64,000 nucleotides of DNA, taken from assembly GCA_051453625.1 (NCBI GenBank), contig JBOZIK010000001.1, positions 5,874,382 to 5,938,381 of the forward strand. The letters are read 5' to 3'. Source of the stretch: Welwitschia mirabilis (lineage: Eukaryota; Gnetophyta; Gnetopsida; Welwitschiales). A program made the translations under genes and the position numbers. Below the pieces are notes generated by a model. That model ran no database searches and was not told the DNA's origin. It worked only from the letters and a program-made list of their open reading frames with translations. Positions 21,801-32,238 of the stretch are shown here, piece after piece. Within the stretch, counting starts at the first letter, position 1, and each line of letters begins with the position of its first letter.

Positions 21801-23398
21801 CTATCATTGCCTAAATTTTATCTTAACTTATTCCTTTGGAGGCCATTATGATATCACTTGATCATCTTTCAAATATGACTTATGTATTTATTTCATTTTC
21901 ATAACTTATCTTTGACTTAGGATTTTTATAATGGTAAAATTAGATTCACCCAATCTTAAGACATTTATACAACTATTAACTTCATTTTTAAAGGGAGATG
22001 CTTTATTTTTAATGTTTTTCTTAATGATGAAAAGGTATTAAATTATTTAATGATGTTATTTTCTATCTTTTATCTTATTACTTCACCTTCAACTCCTGAG
22101 GAATTTGATCATGTGGAATGTTCTTATATTATGAATTAAAAAAAAAATAAAGAAAGAAATAAAAGAAGTAAAATAAAATGATGATGTTTTATCATAAGTA
22201 CACTAGGGCAAATTTTCCTAACAGGAGCCTTTTGCAATGTAATATGGTAGCTGTGGAAACTTCACTGGGATGTTAGTTGGTTATGCTTCATGGGTTCTTA
22301 CTTCTCTAAATGTGGTTGTAGTCTTTTCATTATGGATAATAAAATAATAAAAACTTTGAGGCTATGGGATTAATGATATATCTGATATCATCAGAGGCAT
22401 TGTTTATTTTCTAGACTATTAGACTTTCTACATGATTATTTCATTTCTAAGGATTTAAATGTTTGTTTTAACATATAAGTAGGTGAGTTCGTTTTTGAGC
22501 AATTATTTGATCTTATCACTTATTATTTAGATCATTTTATTTTTAGAATCGTCATAACCACTGCCTTATTGAATGGAATTTTACATCTTTATACATTTAG
22601 TCATGCATTTTTAAATCAAGTGATGTTATGATTTCTTCTATGGAAATTTGCTAAGTTAAAATTTAGGGTAGATAAGCTATCTTATTTATGTTTCTTATGT
22701 CCATTATTTTTATTTTTTTCATTATCCAATTGGTTATTGCAAAGATATTTTGGTATTTTTTTTATCATGTTAGAACCTTAACATTTAATGATTTCCTTGT
22801 CAAGTTTTTAATAAAGGGTTAATTTCTTGTCTAGATGACTTTCTTTATAAATTTATGATGATAAATTTTAGTCTTTTGGAGTTTTAAATAATGTTCATAA
22901 TTATTTTTGTCAAGGAACATTTATTGGATACTTATGGATCTACTTCATCCTAGTTAGCATATTTTCATTATCTGCTCCTTTCAAGATTATTAGAATATTC
23001 ACCGCTTCTTTATTTTTCAAATCTAAGATCTCTACACTAAACTTTGTACTTAATTCATCAATTGTTCAAATTTGAAAAATACTCATCATCCACCTTCTCA
23101 TTTCCACTTAATGTATTTGCTTCATCAGCTAATATAGGATGTATTATTTTTCATGAGGAAGAATAAGACTCATTTTTAGGACCCATTTTTATAATTTTTG
23201 GGTTATTTCATAGCTTTCATAAGAAATAATTTTTTTACAATTTTCACTTCATATACATGATGCATTACATGTTATTTTACATGTAATATGCTTGAAATTA
23301 TTTATGTTTCTTTTTTTTAATTTTCAAATCAAATTTTTAATGTAATTTGACTTGTAATTATAGTTGTTTATTTAGTATTTATCAAGGATTGACAAAGG
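21801..23398 (+). other. long 3' untranslated region of the gypsy element
   Basis: No defensible coding frame is seen. The stretch is conserved in the other copies: AATATGGTAGCTGTGG, CATGCTTCATGGGT, TAATAAAAACTTTGAGGCTA and TCTAAGGATT occur in order at 28570-28800 and 33750-33990. Athila/Tat-type elements typically have such a spacer between pol and the 3' LTR. Confidence 0.6.
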
Positions 23399-23413
23399 CT
23401 AAGTGAGGGGCTA
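23399..23413 (+). other. polypurine tract before the 3' LTR
   Basis: CTAAGTGAGGGGCTA immediately precedes the TGATATGTTAC LTR start. The same tract, CTAAGTGAGAGGCTA, precedes the LTR at 34911. It would prime plus-strand synthesis. Confidence 0.65.
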
Positions 23414-24717
23414 TGATATGTTACTAAATTGTACATATTTGATGGGGTGTTATGAGCTAATTTATAGGACACTTATATAGGTTTATATGCAATTCTGAAG
23501 ATTATGGAGAGCTAAAGAATGATTACTAAAATACACAATTCTTAACATATTCAAAGGGCTTTTAGGAACTTTCTGATGTTCAATGCTTTGGAAGAAGATC
23601 AATGATCTAAAAGGTAGACTTTTCTTTGATTGAAATGATAAGGAGGGCTATCATTCCCTCTATCATTCCAACATATATAGGATGATAACCATTTACAAGC
23701 CAAATTAGATGCTAACATGGACTAGAGCTTTAAACAATGGAGACCACTTTTGTTAAGATGTCATCCCCCATGCTATCCCCATGACATGCAAGATGACAAT
23801 TCATAATTCATGTATCATTATTTTCTTCGTCATCCCCACAAAAGTTAGAATGACACTTGAAATGGCTATCTGACCTTCATTTGTTTCATCTATTTCTTTA
23901 CTTGATTTGAGCATGTTTTTTAATGCACTTTGTGTGATGGTTTTGTCTATTTGCCCTATGAATAAATCCATCCTTTGACTCTCTTATCCATATTCAATGC
24001 ACTAAACATTCTCGTGATAGGAGAATGAAGGGAGGGAGATTCATCTTGTGAGTTATAAAGAGACACTTCCTTGGTGAAGGGCTATTTTTCCTCCATTAAG
24101 ACTCAGCTATTTTATAACCTAAATGCTAATTTAATTCTTAATATAAAACTATATTTCTCTTTTATACATTTATACTATTAATTTCCCTTGTGATTTATGT
24201 TATTATTGATTCTGTGACAGTTTCATTAATGATATAAGTCTTAAGGGCAACCTTTATTAAGATTGATAAAAGTAGTTTTTCTTATGATTTATGTTGTTAT
24301 TTATTTGGTGATAGCCTCATTGATGATATAGGTCTTAAGGGTAGCCTTCATTAATGTTAATAAAACTAGTTTAAAATCATTTTTGCATTAGATTTATTCA
24401 ACTCACTTGATAGCCTAAGTTAGTCTTAGTTAATGAGAATCTACCTGGATGATTTATGTTATACAAGGCTAATCTTCCCAACAAGTTAATTCAGTAATCG
24501 AATAAGTTGCATTTGCATGGCATTGCATATATATTTTTTTGCATTGTTCCTAAGTTTTTAATACCATATTCTGTTGGAATCAATTCTTCTTCTTCTCTCA
24601 CACACCTTCAATGGGTTTACAACATTTGAGATACTAAAGTATTATATTTTGTAATATATATTTTGATTAATAAGATACAGTAAAACTTAAAGAATTATAA
24701 AAATATGCACTGCAATA
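23414..24717 (+). repeat. 3' LTR of the gypsy element
   Basis: The LTR begins TGATATGTTACTAAATTG and aligns with 34911-35984 over its length (GATGGGGTGTTATGAGC, then CATCCCCATGACATG, TAATATAAAACTATAT, GGGTTTACAACATTTG, AAAAATATGCAC). A possible TATA box is AATATAAAAC near 24139. The end near 24717 is set by matching the point where the primer-binding site begins in the 5' copy. After it the sequence turns into the inverted copy. Confidence 0.75.
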
Positions 24718-24839
24718 CTATGGTTTTAACACATTATCATCCCTCATATCATCTAGAAAATAGCCCTAGGATAACTCTCAGAAAATATCAAACTGTCATC
24801 CCTGATTATTATCTAGATGACTAGACGGATGATGGACTT

Positions 24840-27300
24840 CTCAAAAAAAAATTCAAAAAAATTGAAGTTAGAGCAAAGGTAATGAGTTAATAACAATAAC
24901 AGTGAGGCTTTAAAAAGTTATTATTAAGCCTAAAAGATGTGTAAAAGATAAGAAATCGTTACTAACAAAGGATGAAAAAGAGATGAACTCAAGGTAGAAA
25001 AAGGCATGTTAGGATAGGGTAGTGATAATGCACCAAGTAGGAAGAAGTAATGCTAATAAATTTTTTTTTTCAAATGTTTCTAAACTCAAAATCATTCAAA
25101 GTGGCAAGTGAATATCCCAAAAATAAAAAAGACACTAAAAGAACATAGGAGAGAAATTATCATTATGAACTAAAAGAACATCATTTATCAAAGTGCTAAA
25201 AGAAGGTTAATCGCTATGGATAAAAACTATGAATGAAAAGAAAAATAATAAGAAAACCATTAAATGATTAAGTCCTAAATATTTGTAATGAAAAAGTACA
25301 AATTACTTATTATAAAATTACTTAATGAATAATGCATAACATAATGTAGAAACTTATAAAGTACCACTTGAATAGGTATTGATTATGATGATTCCACCTG
25401 GATTTAACATTTTCAATTAATGAATGACAAGTTCAAAAGCCATTCAGAGATGGACTCACCTAGTTACACAATAAAACATATCGAAATCCTAAAAAGTAAA
25501 AAGAGCAGGTGAGAGTACTTATGCTTTATGAGTCTAGAGAATAAGCAATGCCTCTAATGACACTATAGAAATTACTAATTACATAAGGACCCATGAAGCA
25601 TGGCTAACTGATCCTCTAATGGAATTTCCATAAATACAAACACTACTAAAAGTTATTCTTAATAAAATGTACTCTGGTGTGATAAGGTTTTTAGCTTAGA
25701 TACAAAAGATCATGATCATTTTTTTTTCCAAATGATACAAAATAAATTCTAATGACCAAATACTCTTAAGGATGAGGGTGAAGTAGTGAGATGATAAACA
25801 TAAAAGAACACATCCAAAAAACAAAAGACTTACACCTTTGAGAGAAACATGAGAAGCAAGGCATCATCCTTCAAAATAAAATTTATAGACATACAAATGT
25901 CTTAAGATTGAGTGAATTCAATCTTACCAGTTTGAAATGCCTAAGTAAAGAATTATTAATTATGATAACTTTATAAACTAATACATAAGTTAATCTAAAG
26001 ATGTTCAAATAATAGCATGACATCTACCAAAGGAATCACCTAAGGAAGAATTCAAATAATGGTAGGAGGAATTTCGAAATAACTTCTTCTATCATGTTCA
26101 AGATTTAATTGGTAGGTAACTCATGGAGTTTTAACCCTTATCCATTAACTTTCTGAATTTCCCTAGTATTCAAATTGAAAATCTTAACTAAGCCATTAGA
26201 ATGTACTTTTTCTAAAAGATAAGAACCTAACCCTTTATAGGTTATCTTGTTTTTTAAAATATGGCACATAAAAATAAAAACCAAAGACAAAAACATATCA
26301 ATATAAAATAAGAAGAAAATACCAAAACAAGCTTAAACAAGTTTTATTTGGTTCTAACACTTTATTTAAAAGAGAAAGAATCATTTATTATTCTAAGGCT
26401 ATGATCCTAGGTATTGTACTTTGTTGGGGAAAAAAAGAAGTAAATAAAATAGAAGACAATTGATAAAACATAAAATATATACAATCATTTTTGAGTAAAA
26501 TCAATTAGAGGTAAAGATACTAAAAGGATAAAACCTTAATAGCAGAAATTTAAAAATTTAAATAAGAGATGAATAAGTAATAAATTTCATTGAAAAATAA
26601 TCTCTTATTGAGTCAACATAAATCATGATTATCATTACATAATTCATGCAAGAAACTACTCAAAGAAAATATCAAATAAGTTTTTAAAGGCTTTTTAGAA
26701 TGTTTAATAAGATTAAAAAACTTCCTAACATTCAACTCAAAATATGGATTTTCATTAAAGAGGTAAGGCTTTCCCTAATTAATATGACCAAATATTACTT
26801 TATTTCTACAAAATTTATTAATAATATAATCTCTTATCAAAGTCTTATAAACTCGTGGTATAAAGAACTTAAAACATAGATCTAATTCAATGATTAAAAA
26901 TAAAAGTCATTAATGACACTATTAAGGATTCAAAAAATTTGAGGAAACTTCTTAGGATGACTGATTAAGTAGTTTTAACATATTTAAAAATCTCCCTAAC
27001 ATTTAATTATCAGCATGGATTACTACTAAGAAGATAAGGTTTACCCTAATTTATAGTTTCAAGATATCTTAGAGTTATACTTTTGAAAAGAGTAATCATT
27101 AAAGGCACAAGGTAAAGTGGATTTGGTAAAAGAGAAAAGGATGTTAGTTTGAGTACCACATGGAGTTTTAAAATAAAGAGATTAAGAGATATTAGAAATA
27201 GACTTCTCAAGGTTATGTATTTCATTAAAATCAAGAAAAGAGATGTGATTTTGAGAATTACATGAATGTTCAAATGGAAGATATGAAAAAATATTACCCT
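24840..27300 (-). mobile_element. inverted partial copy of the gypsy family
   Basis: Read on the minus strand it repeats the plus-strand copies: GAAAATCCATATTTTGAGTT, then an integrase C-terminal domain at about 26085-26340 (KGLGSYLLEKVHSNG, REIQKVNG). The 3' region follows with CATGCTTCATGGGTCCTTA and AATATGCTTCATGG-type words at about 25545-25620. The left end near 24840 is vague and no LTR is clear. The right end is an N gap. Together with 20881-23400 it forms a long imperfect inverted repeat around 24.8 kb. Confidence 0.65.
26640..27060 (-). repeat. short internal tandem repeat in the inverted gypsy copy
   Basis: Two segments, about 26690-26780 and about 26975-27060, both read on the minus strand as AGGGTAAACC/AGGGAAAGCCTTA-C-TCTT, then ATCCATxxTGA and TTAxGGAxxTTTTTAA. 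They are therefore copies of the same part of the conserved ORF, lying about 280 bases apart. The other family members have it once. Confidence 0.5.
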
Positions 27301-27400
27301 NNNNNNNNNNNNNNNNNNNNNNNNNNNNNNNNNNNNNNNNNNNNNNNNNNNNNNNNNNNNNNNNNNNNNNNNNNNNNNNNNNNNNNNNNNNNNNNNNNNN

Positions 27401-29021
27401 TGCTAATTAAAAAAAGCCTTATTTTCTTATTGAAAATCCATATCTTGAGTTGAATGATAAAAAGCTTCTTAATTTTATTAGACATTCTAAAGAGCCCTCA
27501 AAATCCTCTTGGATATTTTCTTTGAATACCTCCTTGCATGAATTTTATAATAATACTTATAGTTAATGATGTTTTAATAAGATATTGTTTCTCAATGACA
27601 TTTATCACATTTTTATCTCTTGATTGAATTCTACAATTTTTGCTGTCAAAGTTTTATCTTTCTACTCTCTCTTCTTTCAATTGATTTTACTCAAAAATGA
27701 TTGTATATCTTTTATTTTTTATCAATTGGTAATTATTTGGTTTGGTTCTTATTTCTCTGAAAGACTATAATATCTTAAGATCATAGCCTTTGAAACAAAT
27801 CTTTATTTTTCTCTCTTTTTAATAAAAGTTTTGAATAGATTTTAAGATTTGAATAAAATTTATTTTTAGTTCGCTTTGATGTTTCCTTTTTACTCTTATG
27901 TTTTTATGATTTTAACTTTGGTTCTTATTTTAAGCAATAAGTTAATATCTAGATGGTTAGATCCTTATCTTAGCTTTTAAAAAGTATATTCTAATAGCTA
28001 TGTTGAGATTTTTAATTTAATCACTAAATAAATTCAGAAAGTTAATGGACAAAGGTTGAAAATATATGAGTAACATTCTGATATAAACATGATAGAAGTA
28101 CTAGCCTTAGAGGTTTCACTTGATGAGGAGGACTTTTGCCCTACCATTTTATAAATTTTCTCTTAGATTTTTCCTTTAAAGACCATTAGGACATCACTTG
28201 ATCATATTTCGGACATAACTTATTTATTTATTTTCATGACTAGTCTTTAACTTGGGAATTTTACAGTGGTAAGATTAGATTCATCTAATCTTAAGACATG
28301 CACATGTTCATGAACTTTAGTTTGAAAGAAGATGCTTTATTTTTTAATGTTTTTCTCAATGATGAAAAGATCTTAAATTGTTTAAGGGCGTTCTTTTCTT
28401 TCTTTTATCCTATTACTTCATCTCTATTTTATGGAGTGTTTGGTTAATAAGTGAAATAATATAATGATGTTTTATATTTAAGATAGCTCAAAAACATGGT
28501 CACCATTATGTTCTACTACACATACATTAGGGCAAATTTTTCCAATAGAGGCCTTTGTTAGTGTAATATGGTAGTTGTGAAAACTCTACTAAGAGGTCAA
28601 TTGGCCATGCTTCATGGGTCCTTACTTCTTTGACTATGTTTTGCACTTCCCTCATCATGAATAGTTAGATAATAAAATAATAAGAAACTTGGAGGCTACA
28701 AGATCTATGGTATTGTTGATGTCATCAAAGGAATTACTTGTTTTCTAGACTCTTAGTCTTTTCACATGATCATTTTATTTCTAAAGATTTAGATGCTTGT
28801 TTTGAGATGTAAGTAGGGAAGTCTATTTTTCAGTAACTCTTTGGTATTATCACTTATTTTTTAAAGCATTTGATTTTTAGCATTGTTATAATCACTTCCT
28901 TATTCAATGGAATTTTTTATACATCAAGTCATGCATTTTAAAATTAAGTAATGTTATGATTTCTTCCATGAGAGTCTACTAAGTTAAAATTTAGGATAAG
29001 TAGGCTATTTTCTTTATGTTG
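27401..29021 (+). mobile_element. direct partial copy of the gypsy family, between two N gaps
   Basis: It starts inside the conserved ORF (KPYFLIENPYLELNDKKLLNFIRHSKEPSKSSW) and passes an integrase C-terminal remnant at about 27935-28090. That remnant has ISRWLDPYL and the K-V-N-G-Q-R-L-K-I-Y-E signature at 28038. It ends in the 3' untranslated region. Stops and small indels are frequent. No LTR is visible because the 100-N gap at 29022 cuts it. Confidence 0.75.
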
Positions 29022-29233
29022 NNNNNNNNNNNNNNNNNNNNNNNNNNNNNNNNNNNNNNNNNNNNNNNNNNNNNNNNNNNNNNNNNNNNNNNNNNNNNNN
29101 NNNNNNNNNNNNNNNNNNNNNTTTGTTGTATTTGTTAAGTATGCTAGCTACTTGTATGTTTGGATTATGATCAACTTGTTTTCATGAAATTTGATAATAA
29201 ATTAACAAACCTAAGTTAGATTGTTAGAAGTAC

Positions 29234-29572
29234 CCTAATTTTAGCCACCTCAAAGGCAATGTTGCATTCCTCTCCATGAAGGGCTTGTAAAGCTACTTCA
29301 AACTCCTAGCCTTAGCTAGTTATTGCTTGTATATCCAAAGACATTAGATTTTTGTTGTAAAATAAGTTCCTTAGTCCTTCTTCCAAATAATAAACTACAT
29401 GATTGCTTCTACCTCATATGACAAATAAATTTGCAAAGAGATAAGGTGTCTAAAATTTTATATGATAAGTATACTAATATTAATTGAAAAACTATACAAA
29501 TTATCAACACAGAAAAATAGAGATACAAAAGACAAAATAGAATTACTTACCAATCATCTAGGTGACTCAAGC
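29234..29572 (-). pseudogene. ERD6-like monosaccharide transporter, two exon relics
   Basis: Minus strand. Exon part one (29572-29551) reads L-E-S-P-R-stop-L, matching the PESPRWLAK loop of plant ERD6-like vacuolar sugar transporters with Trp turned into TGA. It ends at a good donor, GTAAGT (29550-29545). After about 230 bases and a TAG acceptor near 29316, exon two (29315-29234) reads AKA, a one-base shift, then EFEVALQALHGEECNIAFEVAKIR. This matches the cytoplasmic loop EFE-ALQ-LRG--DI--E--EI, and GT follows. The family exports or imports hexoses across the tonoplast with 12 membrane spans. Only the central loop is present. The upstream part is cut by a 10-N gap. Confidence 0.7.
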
Positions 29573-29824
29573 NNNNNNNNNNGTAATTAAACACTTTTTC
29601 ATCTTATAGATCTATAATGTTTGACGATTGGTTTGTCTTATCAAGAATAGCAAAAAGCCGCTAGCTAACTAGTAGTCCTAGCAAATACACTAACATAGTA
29701 CCTATGATGATGAATAACTAGGATAGAGAACGAAAACAACCATGAGTGATTATTTCTAGCTTTATCGATATTTGTTTTTCCCTTTGCAACTTCTAAAGTT
29801 CTCTCTCATTTGGGTCTCTACAGG

Positions 29825-29932
29825 TACCTTATCCCAAGGTCTTGGTTTAAAGCCAAAGATAACTTGCTTATGATTTTAGAAGACAAAGGCCGTGATCCAG
29901 AGAATTTGGATGATCAAGAAATATACAACTAG
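29825..29932 (+). pseudogene. plant beta-galactosidase (GH35) exon relic
   Basis: A pyrimidine-rich tract and TCTCTACAG (29815-29823) form a convincing 3' splice site. The exon begins G-TAC and reads YLIPRSWFKAKDNLLMILED and on to GRDPENLD, ending in TAG at 29930. Plant BGAL proteins have W-Y-H-V/I-P-R-S-W-L-K-x(2-3)[11 protein letters not shown][DN]-P here, in the C-terminal half of the GH35 enzyme that trims galactose from cell-wall polymers. The split Trp codon (TG|G) fits the known exon phase. No other BGAL exon is visible nearby. Confidence 0.7.
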
Positions 29933-30199
29933 GAAAAAGATCTCACGCACATAACTTAGTCTATCATAATCCTCTAACGATGGCTGATAATTTGCAATAA
30001 ATAAGAAACCAACTTTTCAAGTTCAATAACCTATGCATTCTTCTACATTTGGATATATGTAGGGAAGCCAAATCAAGCAAGTGGAAACAAACAAAGAAAG
30101 CTTTAACTAAGATCATGCTTCTTAAGTTTCTTTCAAAAGAGCATTGGGCATTTTGGTTGTCCTTAGAAATTGAACCCTTTCCCTCTATTTCTTGTAGAA

Positions 30200-30391
30200 G
30201 ACTGAGCCAAGGTGAGCGAGAGTTAATCTACTGGAACAACTCAGGGTTTTGATCTTCCAGAGCCTAGGATCTGTCATCATTGTGAAAGTCAGCTTTTGAA
30301 AGAGAAGCAACAGAGTCACTGGAAGAAACAGAGACCCTGGATATTTCTGGGTCTTGTGTGAGCTTAGGAGTGGGCTAAACAATCTATTATC
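30200..30391 (-). other. gene-like minus-strand segment, unidentified
   Basis: GC content is clearly higher than the surroundings. One minus-strand frame reads PTPKLTQDPEISRVSVSSSD and continues SVASLSKADFHNDDRS before a stop. That composition is normal for a host protein and unusual for this window. I cannot name it. It may belong with the ORF at 30392-30727. Confidence 0.35.
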
Positions 30392-30727
30392 TCATATTAA
30401 ATGAGGTGTACAAATGAAATGCACACCACAAGTTTCAAATTCTATGCCACATGTCATCACCTCAATGCATGTAGTATAGAACTTGGGAGGCAGTTTAGCT
30501 TCTTCGGTGAGCTTATGGGCTGCACGGAAACCATTCAAATTTGCAGTGGGAGGAGACATGAGCTCTGAGGAATTGGACTTAGGATCCTGAAAATGAAACA
30601 TCTTAGGATTTGGATCCAATGACTCTGCCAGTTTGCTCTTATTAGGTCTCAGACATTCTCTGACTGCCGATCTAGAAAAATCAATGTCCTGAGTCATCCT
30701 CATCACCGCTTGTGGAGCAAATGCCAT
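30392..30727 (-). CDS. unidentified 111-codon ORF in the GC-richer patch
   Basis: This is a clean ATG-to-TGA frame, one of the longest N-free ones in the window. It begins MAFAPQAVMRMTQDIDF, has a middle part rich in Pro/Asn/Ser (NPKMFHFQDPKSNSSELMSPP) and ends CGVHFICTPHLI. It shows no transposon motif, signal peptide or membrane segment. An alternative frame just upstream (SASGKRGNGKRGRRIC, STSGDEDDSGH at about 30700-30820) also looks protein-like. The true gene, if any, may therefore be spliced across these blocks. The function is unknown. Confidence 0.35.
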   Translation of the reverse strand: MAFAPQAVMRMTQDIDFSRSAVRECLRPNKSKLAESLDPNPKMFHFQDPKSNSSELMSPPTANLNGFRAAHKLTEEAKLPPKFYTTCIEVMTCGIEFETCGVHFICTPHLI

Positions 30728-31353
30728 TCTTAGTGGACTTCTTGTCTTGAAAGTTCCCCTCTCTTAAACAAATTCTTCTTCCTCTTTTGCCATTTCCTCT
30801 TTTACCAGAAGCTGAAAGCAAAGATGATGATGCAGTAGCAATTTACCAGAAGTCTTTTTTCTAGTTGTATATCTCCTGATCAAAGCACCACTATTCATCA
30901 CCATGCCAAGATTAACAAACGTATTATCAGCAATACAAAAGTTAAGCTGTACAAATTGCATAGATCTGAGCTAGAAATACACAATCACAAAAATAGGACA
31001 AGGATCAGAAAAAAGGCACATATCTCTTTCTTGCACCCCAACATCCTCCAGAACATTGCAAATTCCTCAAGGCTCTGCATCTGAATCAAAGAGATTGCAA
31101 ATTCTGCTCTTTTTCATCACGTCCCTATTGCGCACACACTGATTGTTTCCAGACATAGTCAATCTAGACCAGCTGATAAGTTACTGATCCAAGCTTCTGT
31201 TAGTACAGTAATGGTGGCTCTTGAATTTTCTGAGAAGTGTGCATCAATTCATTTTATTTTCAAGTTCAAAATCTTGCCTGCTTCTTATGGGTATCTGATT
31301 CCATATCTAAAATATCTGTTCAGATTCATCATAGCATGGTTCTGATGTCTACT
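30728..31353 (-). other. GC-richer unidentified sequence, possible introns and exons
   Basis: An open 65-codon minus-strand frame (30764-30961) ends in KEEMAKEEEEFV. The rest has no long frame. Composition remains unlike the flanking retrotransposons. It is probably part of the same captured or old host segment as the neighbours. No product can be assigned. Confidence 0.3.
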
Positions 31354-31450
31354 AAAGCATAAGCTAATGACGCTTTCGGCTACTGGACTCTCACCATCTA
31401 AGGTGCAGGACTCTGACTGCTTCGCTTAGCGGCACAACGAAGTACTATTC
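31354..31450 (-). pseudogene. organelle 23S rRNA fragment (NUPT/NUMT scrap)
   Basis: The minus strand reads CGTTGTGCCGCTAAGCGAAG, CAGTCAGAGTCCTGCACCTT, AGATGGTGAGAGTCCAGTAG and CCGAAAGCGTCATTAGCTTA. This closely follows the 5' third of plastid 23S rRNA (GCTAGGCGAAGCAG, TAGATGGCGAGAGTCCAGTA, GCCGAAAGCATCACTAGC), recalled from the known gene. Mismatches are mostly transitions. A mitochondrial 26S origin is possible. At about 97 bases it is a nuclear insertion of organelle DNA and not a working gene. Confidence 0.75.
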
Positions 31451-32238
31451 AAATTTGTCCAAATTCCTATGCTATGTTAATTTAAAAAGAAACTTGGCAA
31501 CTAAAAGTTGCTTTTCATTAGAGAGATGGGTCTTTGTTCATCTTTATTCAAAATCTCGAGTTGTTATTTAATTTTTTAATTAGCTTAATGTTATGATTAG
31601 CTTTATAATATTAATCTTTTTCAAACATAAAATCTTGTTCTTGATTCATGGTACATGATTTGAGTAGAAATTGGAAAAGCAGAATTTTTAAATAAATTTT
31701 ATTCCTTAAATATTTTTTTGGAATTAAACTCGAACGATCATCTTTACAAATATTCTATTACAAAATTTTTCTCATAAAATTCATGTTAATGAAAAATGGG
31801 TTTGAATTTGTGATGCATCCTTTTATAATTTAAACCTTGTCGTGTTAAATTATTTCCTTTTGAATAAAAGTGTTTTAAAGCATTTGCATTTTATTGTCAA
31901 AATATTAAATTTTATCAACACACTTTGTAGGAAATATCATTTTATCTAATTTTATGAAATATTTAACTTAATTGCACATTTTTGGTTTTAGCTCATTTAT
32001 TATTTTATCTAATTTTATCAACAACATTTGTTTAAATTTATTTTTGTTTTAGCTCATTGCCCTTTTTGGAATATGGCTTATGACTTTGGTTTGCACCTTT
32101 GGAGGCATGATCTTCCCTTTCTCCATCCTCTAACCACCCACTCCTAAAGAAATTCTCTAAGAAAAGAGTATCTGGGAAGTCAATGTAGGTCATGTCTATT
32201 GAATAATTAATTCCCTAATTATTTTAACTAAAATAAGA
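31451..32238. other. AT-rich stretch, nothing recognised
   Basis: No long frame, LTR end or known motif is seen. Base composition drops back to the window's AT-rich norm at about 31500. Confidence 0.55.

Larger units (their letters stand above)
17390..24717 (+). mobile_element. Athila/Tat-type gypsy element, apparently non-autonomous
   Basis: Both LTRs can be aligned: 5' truncated at 17390-18114 and 3' at 23414-24717. A tRNA-Asp primer-binding site follows the first and a purine tract precedes the second. The interior (5.3 kb) shows acidic and Ser/Thr-rich private ORFs, one conserved unknown ORF, and only the C-terminal domain of integrase. I find no protease, RT, RNase H or integrase core. 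The plan is that of a large retrotransposon derivative mobilised by a partner. Three more partial copies lie in the window (24840-27300 inverted, 27401-29021, 32407-35984). Confidence 0.75.

Noticed and set aside
30049-30252. 67-codon plus-strand frame next to the beta-galactosidase exon
   Set aside because: No similarity to GH35 or any family; opposite strand looks more protein-like.
31354-31450. Functional rRNA gene
   Set aside because: Only about 97 bases of a 2.8 kb gene are present, with substitutions; it is an organelle-DNA scrap.
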